Shown piece after piece: positions 17,138 to 26,240 of a stretch of 43,658 bases of DNA. The stretch is from positions 1,127-44,784 of the forward strand of contig PCUL01000366.1 in NCBI GenBank assembly GCA_002771745.1. The letters run 5' to 3'. The notes below the pieces were generated by a model. The model worked only from the letters and a program-made list of their open reading frames with translations. It was not told the origin of the DNA and made no database searches. The position numbers were made by a program, and so were the translations under genes. This DNA comes from Bacteroidetes bacterium CG18_big_fil_WC_8_21_14_2_50_41_14 (GTDB taxonomy: Bacteria > Bacteroidota > Bacteroidia > Bacteroidales > F082). Position 1 is the stretch's first letter; each line of letters opens with the position of its first letter.

Positions 17138-18634
17138 ATGAAAAAATCTACCCTACTACTTTTACTAACCCTGTTGGCCATGTTCACCGCCATGGGCCAA
17201 AATCACGCAACCTTGCGTGGTGTGATTTACGATGAAAAAACCAACGAACCTCTGCCATACGCCAATATTATCGTTTTGCACAAATATATAGGATCGGTGA
17301 GCAACGAAAGTGGAGATTTCTATCTGAAGAGATCCGATCTGTATGATACTGACACCATTAGTTTTCAGTACATTGGTTACGAGACCAAAAAATATCTTGT
17401 TGGTGATTTGGATAGTGTATTTACGGTTTATTTAAAGGAGGCTTTAATCAATCTGAATGAGACCTTTGTTTATGGGAATCCTCCCGATGCAAAGACCATA
17501 ATTAAGAAAGTGGTGGAGAATAAAGCGGCCAATTACAAAATAATTGGATCTAAAAATCAGGTTTTTATACGAAAAAGAGATGTCAGCGACATCGAAGAAT
17601 TGTCCACCGATCTTAAAAAGAATTCCATTTCTCAATTGGATGAGCAAATGATTCAAAACACCCTGGTTAAGATTCCCCGACACCTCACTTCATACACCGA
17701 CATGCTCGGCGATCTGTATTTTCTTTCTGATCACACCGATAGCCTTAAGGTAAATCCATTAAGAACGGTTTCGTTGAAGGAAATTGAAATTGCAGAACTG
17801 GATCAGTTTGGTAAGATATTTGAAAATCTATTTAATGAAACGCAGGACGAAGAATACTGGAAGGTAAAAACGGGCATTCTGAGTCAAAAGCTTGATATTG
17901 AAAAAGACCCGGATGGTGATACGCTGGCAGAAACAAAACCCGGGAAAGACAGTACCAATGTAAAATATTATGCTTCCAACATCAGGTACTGGCTTAAGTA
18001 TGCTTCCATCAACGACACCAGGGAATGGGAATTCCTGTATGATACCCGTAAATATCAATACGATCTGTTGGGAGGAAGTCATGTGAATGGTGAAGATGTG
18101 TACATCATCGATTTTGTTCCGAAAAGCGGGGGTGAGTATATCGGAAGGGTGTATGTTTCAACCACCACTTACGCATTGATCAGGGCCGATTATGAATATG
18201 CTGAAGGAAAAACGGGTCGTGACTTCCAACTTTTTGGAATCGGCTATACCGAAGATTATTTTAAGGCTTCCATTTATTTCGAAAAACAGGATGATTCTTA
18301 CCAGCTAAAATATTTTTCAAAAATATCGGGTGCATACTTTAGCCTTGACAGGAATATTGCCCTTATCAAGAAGAAAAAACGGTGGTTGGCTGATAAAACC
18401 CTCAACGAAATTAAGGTGAATATGAATCTGGCTGTAAAAACCCAGGCATCAGTCGAAGCTTTATTTTTGGAACATCAGGCGATTTCAGAATCTCAATTTA
18501 ATCAATACCGGCAACCCCGATTTATGAAGGTAGTTTATGTGGATCAGTTTACTGATCAGCTGTGGGACGGCTATCCCATTATCGAGCCCACCAAACGAAT
18601 GCGCGAATACAAGAAACAGGATGTGGATTGGTAG
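17138..18634 (+). CDS. Secreted protein with carboxypeptidase-like regulatory domain
   Basis: The protein has 498 residues. The signal peptide MKKSTLLLLLTLLAMFTAMGQ is followed by a CarboxypepD_reg-like beta-sandwich at about residues 25-105 (LRGVIYDEKTNEPLPYANIIV, SNESGDFYL, FQYIGYETKKYLV). The remaining ~390 residues contain VFIRKRDVSDIEEL, DVYIIDFVPKSGGEYIGRVYV and TTYALIRADYEYAEG, which resemble the middle part of DUF5686-type proteins but without an evident C-terminal barrel. A periplasmic or outer-membrane location is likely; the role is unknown. ATG at 17138 fits the signal peptide better than ATG at 17123. Confidence 0.75.
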   Translation: MKKSTLLLLLTLLAMFTAMGQNHATLRGVIYDEKTNEPLPYANIIVLHKYIGSVSNESGDFYLKRSDLYDTDTISFQYIGYETKKYLVGDLDSVFTVYLKEALINLNETFVYGNPPDAKTIIKKVVENKAANYKIIGSKNQVFIRKRDVSDIEELSTDLKKNSISQLDEQMIQNTLVKIPRHLTSYTDMLGDLYFLSDHTDSLKVNPLRTVSLKEIEIAELDQFGKIFENLFNETQDEEYWKVKTGILSQKLDIEKDPDGDTLAETKPGKDSTNVKYYASNIRYWLKYASINDTREWEFLYDTRKYQYDLLGGSHVNGEDVYIIDFVPKSGGEYIGRVYVSTTTYALIRADYEYAEGKTGRDFQLFGIGYTEDYFKASIYFEKQDDSYQLKYFSKISGAYFSLDRNIALIKKKKRWLADKTLNEIKVNMNLAVKTQASVEALFLEHQAISESQFNQYRQPRFMKVVYVDQFTDQLWDGYPIIEPTKRMREYKKQDVDW

Positions 18635-18677
18635 CAATGCTTCTTGGGTATAATAATATACACCTGTTTTGCATTTA

Positions 18678-18706
18678 TACTTTAAACGGGGTAAATAAAC
18701 GCATTT
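18678..18706 (+). repeat. Left terminal inverted repeat of the IS630 element
   Basis: It starts TACTTTAAACGGGGTAAAT and continues to CGCATTT. It matches the reverse complement of 19850-19878 at 23 of 29 positions. The transposase stop codon lies inside it. Confidence 0.85.
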
Positions 18707-19728
18707 TGATGTTTAAAGGGCTGAAATTTCAAGGTCAATAGATTTTTCAAATCATCATTATGTTTTTGGCTAATTGTTTGAAGAAAATCTGTTATAGCAT
18801 CATGAAATTTAGCAGGCGTTTCATAGTATTTAGCATATAGTATTTTTTTCTTGGTAAACTTCCATAAGCGTTCTATAATGTTTAGATTCGGAGAATAAGA
18901 AGGTAAAAATAAAAGGGTAATATCTAATGATTTTGCCGCAGTTTCAACGAGTGCGCAATGTTGGTAACGTGCGTTGTCCAAAACGATTTTCAAAGGTGAG
19001 TTCCCATAATGTACTCTAAGTTTTTTAAAAAAGATTATGATAGTTTCTGCGGTGATATAGGAGGTGTTATTGAGGGTAAGTATTTCTTTTGTAATAGCGT
19101 TTACAACTCCCAAAACATTGATTCTGTTGCGCCCAGCAGATGCTTTGATAAACAATCGTGTGACGCACCACAAGGCACAAATAAAAGGCTCTAAAATGAA
19201 ATGTGCAGCATCAAATAACAACTGACATTCTCCTTTTTGTGCTTCTTCAATAGCTGGTTCTAATGTATCCCTTACCCATTGCTGTTGCTTTGCAGTATCT
19301 GCTTTTGCCGATATATGTCATGTTTTGATGTAACGAAATCCATGATATTTCATAAATGAGCGCATCTGTGTTGGACTACGGCTAATTACCGTTAGGGCTT
19401 CAATACGTGCTTTTGCTTCTTTGGCATTGATGGGTGGTCGTTCTGTAAAGCCAGATAATATGCTCTCTGCTTGATTTTCCAATGCGCTTTTATTGGTCCC
19501 GTAATTAAATTGACAAAGTGATTCAAATCCACCCGCGAGATAGATACATAACCAGTCCCCTACTATTTCCCTGTTTAGACCAGTTAATTTTTCTATTTCC
19601 TTGTTGGACATACCAAAGGTTTTATAATAAACTGCATGAATTCTTTTTTGAACAACTGGGCATGGATAATAATATCTTTCATAATTTAGTCGTTGAATTT
19701 CGGCATCGCTGATTTTTAATTGAAGCAT
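18682..19728 (-). pseudogene. IS630 transposase with in-frame premature TGA
   Basis: The first part (19728-19318) encodes a helix-turn-helix domain (FGMSNKEIEKLTGLNREIVGDW) and ends RYIKT followed by TGA (19320-19318). The same frame then continues without a break as HISAKADTAKQQQWVRDTLE and on through the DDE catalytic domain: Asp in LLFDAAHFILEPF, Asp in IVLDNARYQHCA, Glu in YSPNLNIIERLWKF. Intact relatives read straight through at this point, so a single nonsense change has split one gene. An internal TTG at 19221 could in principle start a catalytic fragment. Transposition in cis is probably dead unless the stop is read through. Confidence 0.85.
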
Positions 19729-19849
19729 ATCTTTTTGATTTTTGGACGAACCAAAATTGATATGCTTCTTTTTTCTTCTAACTCTTATAACATTAATGTT
19801 TTAACAACGAATTGTGAATAAAGCCCACATGATATTTCTGGTGTGTGAG

Positions 19850-19878
19850 AAATGCGACAATTTATCCCGTTTTTAGTA
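19850..19878 (-). repeat. Right terminal inverted repeat of the IS630 element
   Basis: On the minus strand it starts TACTAAAAACGGGATAAAT and continues to CGCATTT, mirroring 18678-18706. Confidence 0.85.
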
Positions 19879-20065
19879 TAGTTTTGGGGTTTTATTGGAG
19901 TTCGAGTTAAAAGAAATAATAACAGAAAGAATGTCGGTTTCTTCATCCTTCCATCCTGAATTTATTTATTATGAAAAATTTGGAATGACAGGAGGACATT
20001 CTCCGACTTTTATCAGATGGTTGAATTTTAATCTCGGAATTAAATACAAATTGAAAAAAGATTAA
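19879..20065 (+). pseudogene. C-terminal remnant of a probable outer-membrane protein cut by the IS
   Basis: An open frame starts directly at the IS boundary and ends with TAA at 20063-20065. It reads SFGVLLEFELKEIITERMSV, then a Phe/Tyr-rich stretch, FGMTGGHSPTFIRW and finally LNFNLGIKYKLKKD. The alternating final strand looks like the end of a beta-barrel protein. The upstream in-frame stop lies inside the IS terminal repeat. The missing 5' part is not found on the other side of the element. The parent family is not identified. Confidence 0.5.
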
Positions 20066-20419
20066 ACTGAAAAATACACGGGTAGCCAACACGTGTTATG
20101 CACAAGGCTAAGTACAACCGTAAAATGATAGACCAACCATGATGCATCAATATAAAGCCACATTGGATATAATAGGAATAAACCCTTATAAAGAATCCGC
20201 TACTTTTGCAAAAATTATCCGTGAATGCGTATTTAGCTCGCCTGCCTGAAAGTCAGGTTCATTATCATGTTTATAACATTGGAGAGTAGTTGGTTTTGCA
20301 ATAATCTGTTCGCGTCAGCGTTTGCGTCATCTAATGGTGACAAAACCCGTCTCCCCATAGTATCATTCATATAACGACCATGCTTTTTTAAAAACCGACA
20401 CAATGGATCAAATAGTTTG
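20066..20419. other. Intergenic region before the small Cys/His protein gene
   Basis: About 350 bases without a gene. A -7-like box TACTTTTG occurs at 20201-20208 but without a clear -33, and it lies more than 200 bases from the next start. AACACGTGTT near 20089 is a short palindrome. Nothing else is convincing. Confidence 0.35.
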
Positions 20420-20734
20420 ATGATTGGAAACTTGAAACATAATGCCTCCTTATTACTCTTGTTGGTATTTCTTTTACCATCACTGGTTAAGCTTATGCAT
20501 CATCATAAACGCTTTGAATACAAGTCAGAGAACGGGATGCATTACCAAGCATTTCAGGAAAAATGTGCTGTTTGTAATTTTGAATTCTCTGTTTTTTCTT
20601 CAGACTTAGAAAATATCATTATACAGAAAAAACAACCCCTGGCCAAATATTGCAATCATTACAAGTCTGTTAATTATTCTACACTCTCCAAATATTCATT
20701 TTTATTACGTGCACCACCATCTGGTCAAATTTAA
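20420..20734 (+). CDS. Small secreted or membrane-anchored Cys/His protein
   Basis: The protein has 104 residues. An N-terminal hydrophobic segment (ASLLLLLVFLLPSLVKL) is followed by MHHHKRFEY and a CAVCNFEFSVFSS motif, with a further Cys-His pair in AKYCNHYKS. It ends SKYSFLLRAPPSGQI. Small proteins with an early His cluster, a CxxC-like pair and a C-terminal LRAPP often stand directly before TonB-dependent receptors in Bacteroidota. That context and the His/Cys content suggest metal binding, which is inference. The receptor gene starts 59 bases downstream. Confidence 0.7.
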   Translation: MIGNLKHNASLLLLLVFLLPSLVKLMHHHKRFEYKSENGMHYQAFQEKCAVCNFEFSVFSSDLENIIIQKKQPLAKYCNHYKSVNYSTLSKYSFLLRAPPSGQI

Positions 20735-20793
20735 TTACACACACCTTTTTTGGTGTTGAATAAAATTTTGCCTACCAATTAAAACGTAATAAA

Positions 20794-23043
20794 ATGAAAG
20801 AAATATTGACCATTTGCATGGTGGTAATGTCATATCATACATCCAATGCGCAAAATAAAATAACAGGAAAAATTACCGACCAGGACAAACTACCGTTGAT
20901 CGGAGCAAGCATTTTTATTCATGACATGAATAAGGGTACCGTTTCAAATACCAATGGAACTTATGCTTTATCAAATTTGCCGAGTGGCAAAATTAAAATT
21001 CAATTCTCGACCCTTGGATACACCAATCATATTGAAACCGTTGTGCTAAATGGAGAAAGTTTGGAATTGAATATCTCATTACGACAAATAGCAATAGAAA
21101 TGGAAGAAATAGTTGTTTCCGGTGGATACAACTCAACACAACATGAAAATATTGTAAAGATTGAAATACTCAAACTCGATCCGCTAAAAATTACGAATAC
21201 CCCAAATTTTACTGAAATGCTTACAAAGGTGCCTGGTGTTGACATGATTTCGAAAGGAAGTGGCGTTTCGAAGCCTGTAATTCGTGGGCTGTCGATGAAT
21301 GACATTTTAGTATTAAATAATGGAGTACGTTTTGAGAATTACCAGTATTCGAGTCATCATCCTCTCGGGATTGACGAATTTGGTATTGATCATGTCGAAA
21401 TCATCAAAGGGCCAGCATCATTGCTTTATGGTTCGGATGCCATTGGTGGCGTAATTAATTTTATAAAGGAAAAACCTGCTCCGATTGGCAGTATTATTGG
21501 CGATTACAATTTGCATCTTTATTCAAACACGCTGGGTATGACCAATAATTTAGGCATAAAAGGAGCCTCAGGAAAGTTCTTCGGAGGATTAAGAGTTGGT
21601 CAAAAAACAAATTCCGATTTTCTTCTGGGAGGAGGCGCTTTTGTTCCAAACTCACGTTTCAACGAAAAGTCAATGAAGGTAAATGCCGGATTTACAGATA
21701 AAGTTGGCACTTTCAAATTGTTTTATGACTTCAACAATCAAAAACTTGGATTGGTTGAAGACGAAGCAATTGAAGCCATCACAAAAAGGGGAAGAGAAAA
21801 TAAGATGTGGTATCAGGAATTGAATACTCATTTATTTTCCTCTCAAAACAAGTTGTATTTAGGTCCATTTAAACTTGACATTAATTCAGCATTTCAGAAT
21901 ACGGAATTAGTTCATTTTGGCGATGTTGGTGTATATGAATTACAAATGGAACTTGCAACATTAACTTATGAAGCCAAACTACTTTTGTCATCGAAGGAAA
22001 ACTCAGAATACATCATTGGTTTTCAGGGTTATAATCAAACAAATACAAATCTGAACAACAGAGAAACTAAATTATTACCTGATGCTACGACAAATAATTA
22101 TTCTGCTTTTGGTTTGTTACAATACACTTTCTTCAAAAAATTAAAACTCCAAACGGGCATTCGTTATGATTATAAATCGATTTACACCCGGGCAGTTGGA
22201 TCAGCAACAGATTCAATGACTTATCGTGCGCCACTCGACAAGTCCTTTGGTAGCTTTAGTGGGTCGTTTGGAGCTACTTATCACTTATCAGAAAAACTGT
22301 TGATTAGAACAAACTTTGCCGCAGCATACCGAACTCCTAACCTGGCTGAACTTACATCAAACGGTCAACACGAATTGCGTTACGAAATCGGCGACAAAAA
22401 TCTTGTTCCCGAAAATGCCTATGAAACGGATCTGAGCCTTCATTACCATATAGATAATATCACTTTTGACATTGCGGGGTACTACAACATTGTCAATAAT
22501 TACATCTATATTTCACCAACCGGCGACACTACGGCTTCGGGGATTGATATATTCAAATATAAACAGGCGAATTCTACTTTATTTGGAGGCGAAGCAGGTT
22601 TACATGTTCATCCCAAATCATTAAAATGGTTGCATTTTGAAACCACCTATTCATCCGTAGTTGGTAAACAACAGAATGGCGACTACCTGCCGTTTGTGCC
22701 GGCTCATAAATTGCGTTTCGAATTAAGGAGTGAAAAAGAACAGTTGCTGTTTTTTAAAAAGGCATTCGTTTCAGTAAACTCCCTCACTGCATTTGATCAA
22801 AACAACGCTGCACCTGATGAAACAACAACGGCGGGTTACACACTGATTGATTTAAGCATTGGAGGAAATATCCAAATTAAAGATCAATTTATTTCATTAA
22901 GCATTAGTGCAAATAATCTATTCGACAAAAAATACATTGACCATTTATCGACATTAAAAGAAGTAAACTTATACAATCCGGGTAGAAATATTTCATTTAA
23001 TTTGAGAATTCCTTTTGGAGTCACAAGAAATGACAAATACTAA
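20794..23043 (+). CDS. TonB-dependent receptor
   Basis: This outer-membrane active transporter has 749 residues. The signal peptide ends near SNAQN. A CarboxypepD_reg-like domain (about 22-105: ITGKITDQDKLPLIGASIFI, VSNTNGTYALSNLPSGKI) precedes the plug (about 115-225: LTKVPGVDMISKGSGVSKPVIRG-type TonB plug, then HVEIIKGPASLLYGSDAIGGV). The rest is the 22-strand barrel, ending in YNPGRNISFNLRIPFG. SusC-type receptors are larger and paired with SusD; no SusD is present here, so it belongs to the siderophore/metal/vitamin-type group. The adjacent Cys/His protein suggests a metal ligand. A strong terminator follows. Confidence 0.93.
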   Translation: MKEILTICMVVMSYHTSNAQNKITGKITDQDKLPLIGASIFIHDMNKGTVSNTNGTYALSNLPSGKIKIQFSTLGYTNHIETVVLNGESLELNISLRQIAIEMEEIVVSGGYNSTQHENIVKIEILKLDPLKITNTPNFTEMLTKVPGVDMISKGSGVSKPVIRGLSMNDILVLNNGVRFENYQYSSHHPLGIDEFGIDHVEIIKGPASLLYGSDAIGGVINFIKEKPAPIGSIIGDYNLHLYSNTLGMTNNLGIKGASGKFFGGLRVGQKTNSDFLLGGGAFVPNSRFNEKSMKVNAGFTDKVGTFKLFYDFNNQKLGLVEDEAIEAITKRGRENKMWYQELNTHLFSSQNKLYLGPFKLDINSAFQNTELVHFGDVGVYELQMELATLTYEAKLLLSSKENSEYIIGFQGYNQTNTNLNNRETKLLPDATTNNYSAFGLLQYTFFKKLKLQTGIRYDYKSIYTRAVGSATDSMTYRAPLDKSFGSFSGSFGATYHLSEKLLIRTNFAAAYRTPNLAELTSNGQHELRYEIGDKNLVPENAYETDLSLHYHIDNITFDIAGYYNIVNNYIYISPTGDTTASGIDIFKYKQANSTLFGGEAGLHVHPKSLKWLHFETTYSSVVGKQQNGDYLPFVPAHKLRFELRSEKEQLLFFKKAFVSVNSLTAFDQNNAAPDETTTAGYTLIDLSIGGNIQIKDQFISLSISANNLFDKKYIDHLSTLKEVNLYNPGRNISFNLRIPFGVTRNDKY

Positions 23044-23109
23044 CGAATCAAAATATATTGGACTCTCTGAGTTGCGCAGCACCGCGATGTGTTGAGGTTG
23101 AATCTAACA

Positions 23110-23142
23110 AAAAGAGCGGCCAGATAAACCGGTCGCTCTTTT
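23110..23142. terminator. Bidirectional terminator between convergent genes
   Basis: AAAAGAGCGGCC (23110-23121) pairs with GGTCGCTCTTTT (23131-23142), 12 bp with one G-U pair and a 9-base loop. It has A and T runs on both sides, so it can serve both the receptor and the leftward secreted-protein gene. Confidence 0.85.
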
Positions 23143-23163
23143 CAGTAGGATTGATGTAAGTGT

Positions 23164-26064
23164 CTAATAAGCTATCAGTTTCACGGTACTCATACCCTGT
23201 GCACCCCTGGCTACTACAAAATACATTCCGGTGCTTAATCCCAGATCAGGAATAATGACGGTAGCAGATTTTTTATCCACCCGGGTTTGATAAACCACTT
23301 GCCCATACTGATTCAGAAGTTGAATTTGTGTGTATGGAGAATCTCCTATCATGACCTGAAGCGATCCGTTGGTGGGATTGGGGTATACCTTGATGGCATT
23401 GCTGTTGATTTCATCAACACTGAGGTATTGGCTAACGGCAATGTTATCAATAAACAAAGGGTTTCCCAGATCACTGAACGATTCAAAAGCCAGTTTTACA
23501 TCTGAGTTGCCGGCCCAGGCAGTTAAATCCACGTTGACACATTGCGCACCCCAACCAGAAATACACCAGTCGTCAGCCGTTTCAGGCCAAAAACCAGAAG
23601 TTAGTTCATGAGTTGCAAAATTCCCTGTACCATCTTCTCCGCCTGCAAATATTCTGGTCCACGAGTTGCCGCAATCTGGCGAAATATAAACGATCAAAGA
23701 ATCGTATAATCGGTTGTTGCGTTGTGCGTAAGCATATTGAAACTCGAGTGAGGCACTCGACAATCCCGATAGATTGAACGCGGGTGAAATCAGCCGGTCA
23801 CGTTCACCTTCCGGTTTGTCGCGCAACAAAATACCCGCTGCCCTGTTTCCTGGTGTCGTTCCACCGATTTGCTTAATTTCCCAGGTAAACTCACTGGTCG
23901 ACTTTTCAACAGTCCAGTTGTTTTGAGCAAGTCCGTCTTCAAATGTTTCAATAAAATAGGGTGCCATTCCCCCGGCAGTAAACAATTCGGGCTTTTCGAG
24001 TGAAGAAGAACCATTCAGGTTGGTGGCAGTCAGGGTAATAGAGTAAGCTCCGGGCTGATCGAATACTACCTCAGGATTTTGACTTGAGGATCCGGTACCA
24101 TTTACAAAAGTAACCGTTGAAGGATTAAACTCCCAATTCCACTGCCGTGGGAGATATTGTGTTAAATCGGTGATTGAAATGGTATCTGAAGTACAGCCAT
24201 CTATTGCACTGATTTCAAAGTCTACTTCAGGTAAAATGGTTGAGCTGGTGGTGATGTAGGCTTCCTTAACCACGGTATTACTTCCAATATCATTGGTTGC
24301 AGTCAATTCAACGGTAAAACTCCCTTCAGTAGCGTAAAGTATGTTTTCCGGGTTTCTTTCGGTGGAGGCGTCAGGCTGACCACCACTAAAAGTCCATGCC
24401 CATTCGGTTGGAAGGTTCAGGCTTTGATCGAAAAAGTTAACTGTTTCCCCTACCGGGATCAATACATTGTCGGCAATAAAATCAGGGGCAGGAGCCTGAG
24501 CGAAATTAACAGCTGTAATTTGAGTCCGCCAGTTCCAACCACCATTGGAATACTGTTGAGTATACCAAAATGTCAACCCGTCTGCCGGGTCAACGGTCAT
24601 AGCTGAATAGTCGCCCCAGCGATTTATACCGGTCTGCGATTTGGTTCCTTCTTTAATGCTGATTTCATCAATGTCCAGCACACCAAGTCCCATGGGTGCT
24701 CCGGCAGATTGGCCCGCAATGCGGATAGAGGGAAACAGAGTGGAAGACGAAACAGAATATCCAATGGCAATGTCGCCCAGGTCGTTCATGGCTATACTCC
24801 CCATCCACCTCGAGGCACCATCTGTAGGAGCAAAAGTTCCTTGCTGATAGAGTTCCCAATCGGCATCATATTTTCTTAATTCATACCAGCGAACACCAGC
24901 TTGACCACTTCCGGTGGCATTAACAGTATGATTGGTCAGCATAACTTCATAATCGCCGAAATTGCGGTATTGCAAACGGTACATCAATCTGTCGGCCAGG
25001 TCATCCAGTTTTTGGGAGGTTCCTGGTTGCGAAATATTGATGTTATTGCTCGAATAGGGATCAACAGGAATATAGCCAAGATAATCAACAGTGGTGGTGT
25101 TCACATTGTTCCAGTCAACGGTTGCCGACCACATCTTTAGCGAAGCGCCTGCAATCGACACAAAGTAACAAGGAGCTCCTGTGGGAGGTTGCATTGATCC
25201 ATCTGCGTCAGAAGGAAGCAGGCTTCCGTTGCTAGTGCCCATTTCAAAAAATAACATTTGAGCATCAGGATCCCCTATCAACATTGCATCCCGATCGAGG
25301 ATGCTAATGCCTGCTCCGGCCCAGTTACCACTATCAAACTGGTTGCTGGTAAAATAATAACCATCAGGCCAAATGCCAAACTTGGGATAGTCGGGCATGT
25401 TGTCAAATTGAAACGCGTAACGATACCAGGCACCCAGCGGGTCGCCGGTTTCAGAAACAGCTACCAATTCATAGAAAGGACCATTTGGGTAATTGGGAAG
25501 TGAAAATTGAGTGGCAATCCACCTGTCGGAATATTCATCGTATAACACCACCGGGTCGCCATCATTGGTGTTCGACCACGGACCCGGGAAACCACTCCAA
25601 AGGGTAATATTATCCGCCGGGCCATAAGTCTTAACCCCGGATTTGTTGTAAATGGCGAAGCCGTTGTTAACCATTTGGAAAAATTCGTTTGGTCCAACAT
25701 CCCCATCAGTATCAGGAGGAGCAACACCATAAATATTGGTAATGCCGGCGACATTGACATCAATTACTGCATTTGCACTCATTGGGTTTCCTTGTTGTTT
25801 CTGCAAGGCAGGGTCTTCTCCTTTTACCCAGGAAGCCTTCTGGTTGAATTTGCCGAAATCGAATATGTTGGGGATTTTTTTGTCCTTCCAAGTGCGCTCA
25901 ATTTGGCCGAGTGGAATTGGTTGAACATCGCGCAAAGCCGGTGACTTATCGAAATAAGCGGCTTTAGCAATTTTTGTTGGATGAATGCTTTGACCAAACA
26001 TACCCGTCATCGGAATGAAAAGAAGCAAGGTGCAAATTAAAAATGTGGTAATAACTTTTTTCAT
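23164..26064 (-). CDS. Large secreted protein with PKD repeats and T9SS type A sorting domain (paralogue 1)
   Basis: The protein has 966 residues. The signal peptide MKKVITTFLICTLLLFIPMTG is followed by a ~450-residue domain of unknown function (GVAPPDTDGDVGPNEFFQMV, DGDPVVLYDEYSDRWIATQF, DYPKFGIWPDGYYF), which may be a propeller. Two PKD domains come next (about 515-695, with FFDQSLNLPTEWAWTFSGG and LTQYLPRQWNWEF), then a choice-of-anchor-J-like domain (about 700-865, with TPGNRAAGILL and NPLFIDNIAV). The C-terminal ~75 residues are a Por/T9SS type A signal (VYPNPTNGSLQV, TGMYFVVARG). Secretion to the cell surface by the type IX system is expected. ATG at 26064 was chosen to match the signal peptide. 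Confidence 0.9.
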   Translation of the reverse strand: MKKVITTFLICTLLLFIPMTGMFGQSIHPTKIAKAAYFDKSPALRDVQPIPLGQIERTWKDKKIPNIFDFGKFNQKASWVKGEDPALQKQQGNPMSANAVIDVNVAGITNIYGVAPPDTDGDVGPNEFFQMVNNGFAIYNKSGVKTYGPADNITLWSGFPGPWSNTNDGDPVVLYDEYSDRWIATQFSLPNYPNGPFYELVAVSETGDPLGAWYRYAFQFDNMPDYPKFGIWPDGYYFTSNQFDSGNWAGAGISILDRDAMLIGDPDAQMLFFEMGTSNGSLLPSDADGSMQPPTGAPCYFVSIAGASLKMWSATVDWNNVNTTTVDYLGYIPVDPYSSNNINISQPGTSQKLDDLADRLMYRLQYRNFGDYEVMLTNHTVNATGSGQAGVRWYELRKYDADWELYQQGTFAPTDGASRWMGSIAMNDLGDIAIGYSVSSSTLFPSIRIAGQSAGAPMGLGVLDIDEISIKEGTKSQTGINRWGDYSAMTVDPADGLTFWYTQQYSNGGWNWRTQITAVNFAQAPAPDFIADNVLIPVGETVNFFDQSLNLPTEWAWTFSGGQPDASTERNPENILYATEGSFTVELTATNDIGSNTVVKEAYITTSSTILPEVDFEISAIDGCTSDTISITDLTQYLPRQWNWEFNPSTVTFVNGTGSSSQNPEVVFDQPGAYSITLTATNLNGSSSLEKPELFTAGGMAPYFIETFEDGLAQNNWTVEKSTSEFTWEIKQIGGTTPGNRAAGILLRDKPEGERDRLISPAFNLSGLSSASLEFQYAYAQRNNRLYDSLIVYISPDCGNSWTRIFAGGEDGTGNFATHELTSGFWPETADDWCISGWGAQCVNVDLTAWAGNSDVKLAFESFSDLGNPLFIDNIAVSQYLSVDEINSNAIKVYPNPTNGSLQVMIGDSPYTQIQLLNQYGQVVYQTRVDKKSATVIIPDLGLSTGMYFVVARGAQGMSTVKLIAY

Positions 26065-26120
26065 GATTTTGATCCTGTTAATAATATAAGACACATTTAT
26101 TCAATTGGATAAATGAGGTG

Positions 26121-26128
26121 CAAAGGTA
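26121..26128 (-). promoter_or_regulatory. Promoter of secreted-protein paralogue 1
   Basis: -7 box TACCTTTG on the minus strand, with TTTTTG about 22 bases upstream (26151-26156) as a -33 element. The start codon is 57 bases downstream. Confidence 0.55.
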
Positions 26129-26240
26129 AATAATCTGCTTATTCAGCATACAAAAAGTGGATATAATTCATCCGGTTTGTAAACAATTTCCAACTACCAA
26201 ATGAATAATATCCACTTTCGGATTATTGCAATAAACACAT

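Larger units (their letters stand above)
18678..19878 (-). mobile_element. IS630-family insertion sequence (Tc1/mariner superfamily)
   Basis: The unit is about 1.2 kb and is bounded by TA dinucleotides (18678-18679 and 19877-19878), the IS630 target duplication. Terminal inverted repeats match at 23 of 29 positions. It carries an HTH plus DDE transposase on the minus strand, interrupted by one in-frame stop. The right end abuts a truncated gene remnant, while the left end lies 43 bases after an intact gene, so flanking DNA has probably been lost after insertion. Confidence 0.85.

Noticed and set aside
20085-20110. AACACGTGTT palindrome and GTTATGC, possible integron attC or attachment site
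   Set aside because: The GTTRRRY core is not matched and there is no integrase or matching partner site in the window.
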